From: Bradyrhizobium archetypum
GTDB lineage: Bacteria > Pseudomonadota > Alphaproteobacteria > Rhizobiales > Xanthobacteraceae
Assembly: GCF_013114835.1 (NCBI RefSeq)
Contig: NZ_JAAVLW010000010.1
Location: 62,001-126,000 of the forward strand
Length of the DNA stretch: 64,000 nt
Direction: 5' to 3'
The notes under the pieces were generated by a model that saw nothing but the letters and a program-made list of their open reading frames with translations, was not told the DNA's origin and made no database searches. Both the position numbers and the translations under genes were made by a program. Within the stretch, counting starts at the first letter, position 1. Every line of letters starts with the position of its first letter. Shown piece by piece: positions 55,439 through 62,033 of this stretch.

Positions 55439-55645
55439 ATGGTTTCCCCCGTTGGCGGTTCCCCCGCCGCATCCGAAGTCGCGACGAATCAGCAAACCGG
55501 TGCTACGGGTGCTGGCGATTTCGCCGCGCAGCTCGCCGAGCTCGAGCGTGTCAGCAAGCAAGCTCAGGCCAACAGCATCGTGATGCGCAGAATTACGACC
55601 GAGCTCTCGTCCGAAAAGAAGGTTGCCGACGAGCGCGTGAGTTAG
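55439..55645 (+). CDS. nopA: NopA-like T3SS pilus subunit
   Basis: 68 residues from an ATG with AAAGGTGAG before it. Gly/Ala/Thr-rich start (MVSPVGGSPAASEVATNQQT) and a C-terminal helix (FAAQLAELERVSKQAQANSI, TTELSSEKKVADERV). NopA is the main subunit of the rhizobial T3 pilus and is about this size. Second gene of the nopC operon. The two stem-loops right after it (55652-55742) would let more nopA be made than of the ring and gate genes beyond. Confidence 0.72.
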   Translation: MVSPVGGSPAASEVATNQQTGATGAGDFAAQLAELERVSKQAQANSIVMRRITTELSSEKKVADERVS

Positions 55646-55651
55646 CGCTGC

Positions 55652-55742
55652 AAGAGGGGCTCGCGGCCGCTCTTTTCGTGTGCTGGATGCTCTCTACAGC
55701 CTAACGAATTCGGAACCAGCCGTACGGCAACGCCGTACGGCT
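55652..55742 (+). terminator. Two stem-loops between nopA and the SctD gene
   Basis: First, AAGAG-g-GGC and GCC-g-CTCTT around a short loop, followed by TTTTCG (about 55653-55677), resembling a weak factor-independent terminator. Second, AGCCGTACGGC, loop AAC, GCCGTACGGCT at 55718-55742, a perfect 11-bp stem followed by TCTCGTTGTT. Together they fit an attenuator or processing site in the operon. Confidence 0.6.
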
Positions 55743-55765
55743 TCTCGTTGTTCAGGAGACTCTCC

Positions 55766-56653
55766 GTGAATGAACCCGCCTCCGTTCATTTCGAAGTGCT
55801 ATCAGGGCTCTATTCTGGGGTGACCGGTGAAGCGCCCGTCGGAACGAGCCTTATCGGAAGTGGCCTCGATGCCGATATCGTCTTCATCGAACAGGGGCTC
55901 GAGCCCAATCACTTCCGTCTCACGCCCCTGCACGATTCGATGGAGATCGAGGCCCTAGCAGCCGGAGTCAGTATAGAAGGAAACGGAGATATTGCCGTAG
56001 GCAAACGGATTGTTATTTCTCTTCCTGCCGTCGTTCATGCGGGAATGATGTCCATTCGCTGCACACAGGATTCGGGACAAGGATCAATCGGCCTGTTGCG
56101 TGTCTCGATAATAGCAGCCGCCTTGGTCTTGCTGAGCTCCGTCGGGATCGCCACTCTTGCAATCAGCTTCCTCTTCGACGGCAGTGCCGGTGCACTGAGC
56201 CCCGATGCGCCCCCTGTTGCCGCACTTCCACCCAAGCTGACGCTCAATGGTCCTGATGATCGCCCTCTCCATGCGGCCGCCGAACAACTGCAAGAGGAGG
56301 TTTACAAAGCGGGACTTCTCAACATCAAAATCGGTCCTGGGCCAGGCGTGGTCAGCGCCGAGGGCACAGTGACACCTGCGACAATCAGTAAATGGCAGGA
56401 GGTTCAGCAATGGTTCGATCAGCACACAAACGGGTCGCTGACACTCGTAAATGGAGTGACCGTGAAGGAGGATAAGCCGCCCTCCTCAATTGCTGTCCAG
56501 GCGGTGTGGCGCGGAGCCCACCCTTATCTTCTTATTGGTGGGCAAAAGTACTTCGTGGGCGCGCTGTTGAACGATGGATGGACGGTTGATCGAATCGAAG
56601 CGGGACGCGTACTGCTCAGCCGGAATGGACGGCTTGCTGCTCTCCCCTATTAG
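55766..56653 (+). CDS. SctD-type inner-membrane ring protein (Y4yQ-like, FHA domain)
   Basis: 295 residues from a GTG at 55766 with CAGGAGA before it; the ATG nearby is out of frame and the frame start at 55748 lacks a ribosome site. Residues 1-100 look like an FHA-type beta sandwich (FEVLSGLYSGVTGEAPVGTS, IGSGLDADIVFIEQGLEPNH FRL), one membrane helix at about 115-140 (IIAAALVLLSSVGIATLAIS), then periplasmic ring domains (LLNIKIGPGPGVVSAEGTVT; LTLVNGVTV). This is the layout of YscD/PrgH. It forms the outer of the two inner-membrane rings with RhcJ. Likely corresponds to y4yQ. Confidence 0.85.
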   Translation: MNEPASVHFEVLSGLYSGVTGEAPVGTSLIGSGLDADIVFIEQGLEPNHFRLTPLHDSMEIEALAAGVSIEGNGDIAVGKRIVISLPAVVHAGMMSIRCTQDSGQGSIGLLRVSIIAAALVLLSSVGIATLAISFLFDGSAGALSPDAPPVAALPPKLTLNGPDDRPLHAAAEQLQEEVYKAGLLNIKIGPGPGVVSAEGTVTPATISKWQEVQQWFDQHTNGSLTLVNGVTVKEDKPPSSIAVQAVWRGAHPYLLIGGQKYFVGALLNDGWTVDRIEAGRVLLSRNGRLAALPY

Positions 56654-56682
56654 AGCTCCACCGCCGAGGAAAGGAGATCGTC

Positions 56683-57210
56683 ATGACCAAGTTGCCCCCG
56701 CATCCTGTCGGACTTGGCACCTCTTCGCAAAGGCTCAACACCCACGACCATGAGCCAGCGAACAAGCCGGCCGTCCTTCAAGTCCATAATTTAGAGATCC
56801 ATGGCACCGATGGCGATGGCGCGAAGAGGCACGGGTCGGTTTGGCCGGATACTGAGGCACCGGATCTGCCAATCGAGGCCGCGCTTGACGTCAACGATAT
56901 CGATGCCGTCTCGCGTGTCAGTCTCAACGACAGGCGCGTACGGATAGCTGAGCTCGATCCCCGTGCAGCACTCGCTTCACTTTATGGCCGCAATCTCGCA
57001 ACTGGCCTGCTCTCCTTCGTGACACCACGCCTGCGTGATCCGGACGTGCTGCGAGCAGAGAAGCATGGTGTTCTTCTCGAGCGCTTGGCCGGAAGGCTAC
57101 AGGCCGGACGGGAAGATTCGGCGGTGCGTGACGGGATCGACGCGCTGCAGCAAGAGCTCCGGCGGCTTCTCCTGCTTCGGCAAAACCAGAACAGCTTGAT
57201 CAAGGGCTAG
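56683..57210 (+). CDS. Hypothetical T3SS operon protein, 175 residues
   Basis: Starts MTKLPPHPVGLGTSSQRLNT with AAAGGAG upstream. First 90 residues polar and probably disordered; the end is helical (VLLERLAGRLQAGREDSAVR, GIDALQQELRRLLLLRQNQN). Its stop abuts the next ATG. Position before a small TPR-like gene and rhcV recalls the Yersinia order yscX-yscY-yscV, in which YscX and YscY act on the export gate. Sequence similarity to YscX is not apparent to me, so that link is only by position. Confidence 0.65.
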   Translation: MTKLPPHPVGLGTSSQRLNTHDHEPANKPAVLQVHNLEIHGTDGDGAKRHGSVWPDTEAPDLPIEAALDVNDIDAVSRVSLNDRRVRIAELDPRAALASLYGRNLATGLLSFVTPRLRDPDVLRAEKHGVLLERLAGRLQAGREDSAVRDGIDALQQELRRLLLLRQNQNSLIKG

Positions 57211-57211
57211 C

Positions 57212-57640
57212 ATGATAGACTCCCTCGGAGCGCAGTTCGCCAGTCCACCGCCGCCGGCCGATGCTTCCAAAACCGGCGATGTGTTACCAATTTCTGGGCA
57301 GGAGCGCGATTTGGTCTGCGCAATATCCTTCGTCCACCTTGCGTGTGGACAGAGCGCACGAGCTCTCGCTCTTTTGCGGCTCATTGCCCATGACTACTCG
57401 CAAGACGTCGACCTGCTTCGCATTCTTACCTATGCTCTCATCTCGGAGGGCTTTGGCGATGAAGCACTTGCGGTGCTTGATAAACTAGACACGCTTGACG
57501 ACGAGCCCTCCTCGCGTCTGCCTTTGACGCTTCTCCGCAGTCACGCGCTACGACGGGCCGGCCGTATGGACGAGGCGCGGGCAGTCTTCCAAGACTATGT
57601 GTCCTTGCGTGGCATGATAGCCCCAACGCAACAACAATAA
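57212..57640 (+). CDS. Small TPR-like T3SS protein (YscY-type candidate)
   Basis: 142 residues. Helical-repeat character: LVCAISFVHLACGQSARALA LLRLIA, then DVDLLRILTYALISEGFGDE ALAVLDKL and LLRSHALRRAGRMDEARAVF, i.e. three TPR-like helix pairs. Such small TPR proteins act as chaperones or gatekeepers in T3SS; YscY holds the same place before the SctV gene in Yersinia. It starts one base after the previous stop and ends 11 bases before rhcV. Confidence 0.7.
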   Translation: MIDSLGAQFASPPPPADASKTGDVLPISGQERDLVCAISFVHLACGQSARALALLRLIAHDYSQDVDLLRILTYALISEGFGDEALAVLDKLDTLDDEPSSRLPLTLLRSHALRRAGRMDEARAVFQDYVSLRGMIAPTQQQ

Positions 57641-57651
57641 GAAGGCTCTCC

Positions 57652-59769
57652 ATGCCACACCTTCTTCGTAAGCTTATCGTGCGCGCGCCATTCCACCCGG
57701 ATTTCATGGTCGCGTTCATGCTGCTTCTGGCAATCGGAATGATGATCATGCCGATGCCGATCGTCGTGGTCGACATGCTGATCGGCTTCAATCTGGGCTT
57801 TGCCGTATTGCTCCTGATGGTTGCTCTTTATCTCAGTACGCCACTGGATTTCTCGTCCTTGCCCGGCGTCATCCTGATCTCTACCGTCTTTCGTCTGGCG
57901 CTGACCATCGCGACAACGCGGCTGATTCTCGCTGAGGGAGACGCCGGCAGCATCATTCACACGTTTGGTGAGTTCGTAATATCAGGGAACATCGCGGTCG
58001 GCATTGTTATATTTCTGATCGTGACCATGGTGCAGTTCATGGTTCTCGCGAAGGGAGCCGAGCGCGTTGCTGAAGTCTCGGCACGATTCACGCTCGACGC
58101 TCTGCCAGGCAAGCAGATGGCTATCGACGCGGAGCTACGCAACGGTCATATCGATCAGCACGAGGCACGCAGCCGGCGAGCTTCACTGGAGCGAGAAAGC
58201 CAACTTCACGGTGCAATGGATGGCGCCATGAAGTTCGTGAAAGGGGATGCCATTGCCGGCCTCATAGTCATCTGCATCAACATGCTGGGAGGAATCAGCA
58301 TCGGACTGCTCTCCAAGGGCATGTCCGTCGATGAGGCGTTGCATCAATATACGCTGCTCACCATCGGCGATGCGTTGATTTCTCAGATTCCGGCGCTCCT
58401 GCTGTCGGTTACGGCCGCAACCATCGTCACACGTGTAAATGGTCCTTCCAAGCTCAAGCTTGGTGCCGATATCATCAACCAACTCACGGCCAGTACCCAG
58501 GCATTGCGGCTAGCGGCCGGCGTCTTACTTCTCATGGGGTTGATACCTGGTTTCCCCTTGCCCCCGTTTCTCATGCTGGCCGCACTTTTTGCCGGGGCGG
58601 GCTATGTCAAAGGCGGTGTGCAAGGCGCAAACACGAGCTCCAAGACGGGCGCCAACGTTAGTGCTCCGACCTCAACACCAGCGCAGGCTCAAAGGCAAAC
58701 CATACCTGCGGAGGCGCTTCCCGTTGCAATTTTCTTTGCACCTAACCTAGTAAACGCGATTGACAGAGAGGAAGTTGAGCAGCACATCGCTCGCGTTTCG
58801 GCACTGGTTTCCGCCGATCTTGGCATCACGATTCCCCGCATTCCAGTCCAGGTCGATCAACGTTTGGCCCAATCCGAGTTCAGGCTAGATGTGGAAGGAG
58901 TACCGGTTGAACGGGATCGTGTCGATCCGACGCAGCTCGCGCTCACCGACGACCGAGCGAACATTGAATTGAGCGGCATCCCCTATCGGCAAGATCCAGA
59001 CACCGACCGGATCTGGATCGAACAGAGCCATGCACCGGCTCTCAAAGCGGCCGGAATCGGGCATCACCGTCCGAGCGAAATCATCGCCCTGCGCGTCAGT
59101 TCCGTACTGACGCGATATGCGCAGCGCTTGGTAGGCATTCAAGAGACGCGACAATTGCTCGCCCGGATGGAGCAGGAATATGCCGACCTGGTAAAGGAAG
59201 TGCTGCGCACGACTCCAGTTCCCCGGATCGCCGATGTCCTACGTCGCCTGCTCGACGAGGGCATCCCGATTCGGAACACCCGGCTGGTCTTGGAAGCATT
59301 TGCCGAATGGAGCGAACGGGAGCAAAACGCCGTCCTGCTCACCGAATATGTCCGTTCCGGGCTAAAACGGCAAATCTGCTATCGCCATGCCAACGTTCAC
59401 CGCGTTCTGCCCGCCTTTATCGTCGAACGTGAAACCGAGGATGTGGTTCGCAGTGCAGTTCGAGAGACCGCCGTCGGGCCGTACCTCGCGCTTGAGGACC
59501 GCCATAGCGAGATGTTGCTGACGCAAGTGCGCCAAATTCATTCGGGCGTACCAGCAGGTCAGAGCCAGCCCGTCATCCTGAGTTCGCTGGATATCCGACG
59601 CTTCGTCCGCGGCTTCCTCACCCGCAACGGGATCGATCTTCCTGTTCTGTCTTATCAGGATCTCGCCTCCGATTTCACGGTACAGCCGGTGGGGTCGCTC
59701 AAGCTTACAGGTGCCAAGGAAAAAGCTCCGACAGGCGAACAACGCACCCTGCTTGCCACAAACGGCTAA
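57652..59769 (+). CDS. rhcV: RhcV, major export-gate protein (YscV/FlhA family)
   Basis: 705 residues. N-terminal half with 7-8 membrane helices including the FHIPEP-type region TPLDFSSLPGVILISTVFRL and ALTIATTRLIL, then RFTLDALPGKQMAIDAEL, the conserved cytoplasmic loop, and GDAIAGLIVICINMLGG. C-terminal cytoplasmic domain from about 360 (LVNAIDREEVEQHIARVSAL; VGIQETRQLLARMEQEYADL) forms the nonameric ring that docks chaperone-substrate complexes and uses the proton-motive force. Full length and intact. Confidence 0.95.
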   Translation: MPHLLRKLIVRAPFHPDFMVAFMLLLAIGMMIMPMPIVVVDMLIGFNLGFAVLLLMVALYLSTPLDFSSLPGVILISTVFRLALTIATTRLILAEGDAGSIIHTFGEFVISGNIAVGIVIFLIVTMVQFMVLAKGAERVAEVSARFTLDALPGKQMAIDAELRNGHIDQHEARSRRASLERESQLHGAMDGAMKFVKGDAIAGLIVICINMLGGISIGLLSKGMSVDEALHQYTLLTIGDALISQIPALLLSVTAATIVTRVNGPSKLKLGADIINQLTASTQALRLAAGVLLLMGLIPGFPLPPFLMLAALFAGAGYVKGGVQGANTSSKTGANVSAPTSTPAQAQRQTIPAEALPVAIFFAPNLVNAIDREEVEQHIARVSALVSADLGITIPRIPVQVDQRLAQSEFRLDVEGVPVERDRVDPTQLALTDDRANIELSGIPYRQDPDTDRIWIEQSHAPALKAAGIGHHRPSEIIALRVSSVLTRYAQRLVGIQETRQLLARMEQEYADLVKEVLRTTPVPRIADVLRRLLDEGIPIRNTRLVLEAFAEWSEREQNAVLLTEYVRSGLKRQICYRHANVHRVLPAFIVERETEDVVRSAVRETAVGPYLALEDRHSEMLLTQVRQIHSGVPAGQSQPVILSSLDIRRFVRGFLTRNGIDLPVLSYQDLASDFTVQPVGSLKLTGAKEKAPTGEQRTLLATNG

Positions 59770-59793
59770 CAGAGCACAGCAGTCGCTCGTGAG

Positions 59794-60393
59794 ATGGACG
59801 GCATGAGTTCACCTACAACAACATTCGCTGCACGATTGTATGCATTCCATCCGCCCTCGCGCTTAGCTCTCTTTGCTTTATTCGCCACTCTTGCGCTTGG
59901 TGGTTGCGCCAGCTTGGATCATCAAGCTATCTCCGTTCAAGAGACGCCGCGGCCAGAGTTGCTGGGTGCCAAGGACATCGATCCTGCTATGCGCGAGCGC
60001 ATTGCACACGCCCTCCTCCGAGTTTCCGACGAAGAGAGTTTGCGCGAGGCTCTGAAGCAAAAGCCGGACAATGTCGATGCGGCAATCTCGCTTACGCAGG
60101 CACTTCTGGCACAGAAACGCGCGCGAGAAGCACTTGAGGTAGCCGACAAGATCTTGCTTACAGTTCCCGGTGATTTGCGTGCCATGAACGCAAAAGGGGT
60201 CGTCCTCGACGCCGAGGGGCGTCATGGTGAGGCACAAGAGCTATATCGCGAGGCTCTCGCAGCGGCGCCAGGCAATCAGATGTTGCGCAACAATCTCGGC
60301 CTATCGCTCGCACTTGCTGGAAATGCCGATACCGGACAGGCCAGCCTACAACCGCTTTCGCACGAGCCGCGCGCGCGGGCGCGTTCGCCATAG
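59794..60393 (+). CDS. TadD-like TPR lipoprotein (Y4yS-like)
   Basis: 199 residues; the start may be the inner ATG (MSSPTTTFAARLY) at 59803. Lipoprotein signal with lipobox LALGGC (Cys38), then TPR repeats (AISLTQALLAQKRAREALEV; LRAMNAKGVVLDAEGRHGEA; NQMLRNNLGLSLALAGN). The segment NAKGV.LD..GRH.EAQ..Y is characteristic of TadD, the pilotin of Tad pili. Follows rhcV directly, as y4yS does in NGR234. Together with RhcC2 and the CpaD-like lipoprotein it suggests the secretin is assembled by Tad-type helpers. Confidence 0.82.
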   Translation: MDGMSSPTTTFAARLYAFHPPSRLALFALFATLALGGCASLDHQAISVQETPRPELLGAKDIDPAMRERIAHALLRVSDEESLREALKQKPDNVDAAISLTQALLAQKRAREALEVADKILLTVPGDLRAMNAKGVVLDAEGRHGEAQELYREALAAAPGNQMLRNNLGLSLALAGNADTGQASLQPLSHEPRARARSP

Positions 60394-60439
60394 CATGGCC
60401 TTGGCGTAGAACGCCGGATCGTACACGCTTAACCCCTGC

Positions 60440-60475
60440 GCGTCAGCTGGTCGTCAGCTAGGCTGACTATCAACT
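60440..60475 (+). promoter_or_regulatory. tts box of nopP (variant)
   Basis: GCGTCAGCTGGTCGTCAGCT then AGGCTGACTATC: two perfect GTCAGCT half-sites spaced 11 bases, about 65 bases before nopP. The CTC tail is weak, so it is a variant box. Confidence 0.7.
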
Positions 60476-60538
60476 TCGCCATGCCCACGAGCCTCAACTG
60501 AGTGCAAGAACACTTCACCGATAGGAAACCCAATCACC

Positions 60539-61402
60539 ATGTATGGCCGAATCAACAGCTACCCCGGCGCTTCTGACGCTGATGAAATGAGATATTCCGG
60601 CACCAATCAGGCCCAATCTGATGCAGATAGCCAACGCTTTGCGGAGATGTTTGCTGGGATGCACATGGCAGCGCCGAGCGCTCCTTCGTCTTCGGCAGCA
60701 ACACCCTCGTACTCCCTCGATCGCCGACCTCCTGTGGTGGAGATCAAAAGGTCTGAATTCGACGAAAAGGTGAGGGACTTTTATGGCGATGAAATCGATG
60801 ATATCGCCGCGAAGCCACATATATACTCGCGTCCCATATCCTCGAAGGCCGAACGCACAGCACAAGTTGCCTATGACCACGGCAGGCAATCTGGCTCGAA
60901 AGACGCACGCTATTTCAGCTATCAGTTAGGCAACAAGAGTGTTGGACTTCTGAGAACGGAAGGCGGAGCTAGCATGAATGATGTGTTCAAAGACGAAAAG
61001 GCACGCGCGCGCTGGCGGGAACAGTTTCCGGGACGGACCGAACTCACATCCACTGTAGATTTTCGGGTTACTCATCCCCTCGTCGAGAACGCAGGCGATA
61101 TTCTGTTGGAGCATCAGCTTCGGCTCGACGGCGAACGGCCTTTGCTCCTCTCTCATTCTGTCAATGACGAAGCAAAGGCGCGCGCGCGGGCGTTGGGTTT
61201 TGTTGAGGTGAGTGACTCGATGATGGTGCTTGACCCTACCAAGCATCCTAACAAGTGGACGAAGAATGATGATGGTGAATGGCAGCGGAAAAACAAGCCT
61301 CCATTGTATCTTAAAGCTACTGACACTAACGGCAGTGATACCAGCGGGGCCCAGCGTGCTCCAAATACCACGCCGGATTGGGACGACGATGACTTCATGT
61401 AG
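60539..61402 (+). CDS. nopP: NopP-family T3SS effector
   Basis: 287 residues. N-terminus MYGRINSYPGASDADEMRYS, which I recognise as the NopP start, then a Ser/Ala-rich linker and a folded region YFSYQLGNKSVGLLRTEGGA, then MNDVFKDEKARARWREQFPG and VTHPLVENAGDILLEHQLRL DGERPLLL, which is reminiscent of an acyltransferase-like fold. Acidic end DWDDDDFM. NopP is delivered to legume cells and its variants are recognised by the soybean resistance gene Rj2. Slightly longer than most NopP, mainly in the C-terminal tail. Confidence 0.88.
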   Translation: MYGRINSYPGASDADEMRYSGTNQAQSDADSQRFAEMFAGMHMAAPSAPSSSAATPSYSLDRRPPVVEIKRSEFDEKVRDFYGDEIDDIAAKPHIYSRPISSKAERTAQVAYDHGRQSGSKDARYFSYQLGNKSVGLLRTEGGASMNDVFKDEKARARWREQFPGRTELTSTVDFRVTHPLVENAGDILLEHQLRLDGERPLLLSHSVNDEAKARARALGFVEVSDSMMVLDPTKHPNKWTKNDDGEWQRKNKPPLYLKATDTNGSDTSGAQRAPNTTPDWDDDDFM

Positions 61403-61960
61403 ACTGGTCCGAAGAAGATAGATCACGCGAAACGAGACCGGATTGCGAGTGGGTCACAACACCCGCAGCACTTCAGGTTGCTCAAGAAGACTCATCGCCT
61501 ACATGGCCCTCACCCGCGCTAAGCGTTGGTTTTGCGGGTTGGACAAAAGAGCGCGCCGGCTACTCTCATCGAGAGCTGGCAAATCGAGCGGCTATGGTCC
61601 AGCTTGCGAAATCGTCTCGGGGCAGCTCACCACAGGTTCGCTGGCCGCCACTTCCTCGTTCTGACCGCCCTCCGCGCAGGTCAGCACGATCCGAGCTCTC
61701 AGAGCCAGCGCTAGCGCGTTCTTTCGCAGCATCGTTAGCGACTTCAGTTCGGCACGCTCGTCATGTCGCTTTGTATCAAGGGTGCAAGTGGCTGGACCGC
61801 GATCAGACCTCCGTCGCTGTTGCCAGCGCTCATCTTTGGCACATCAACGCGAAGCTACGATGCGAACTTGTGACTCGGGATACTACCAACACGGCATCTT
61901 CCATGGAATTGGAAGCCAGGGTGATTTCGGATTTTCTTTGTGCATCCGGGAGAATGCGCT
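61403..61960. other. No supported gene
   Basis: Between nopP and the next tts box. A frame near 61540-61640 reads LIESWQIERLWSSLRNRLGA, possibly a transposase or other remnant, but nothing I can name. Confidence 0.35.
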
Positions 61961-61997
61961 TCGTCAGCTTATTGTCAGCCAGGCCATCTACCTGGAT
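61961..61997 (+). promoter_or_regulatory. tts box of effector E (variant)
   Basis: TCGTCAGCTTATTGTCAGCC then AGGCCATCTACC. Half-sites GTCAGCT and GTCAGCC, 11-base spacing, 37 bases before the ATG. Confidence 0.78.
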
Positions 61998-62033
61998 GGG
62001 CTGCGCATTCTCGCCTGTATCGGAGGTTGGAAC

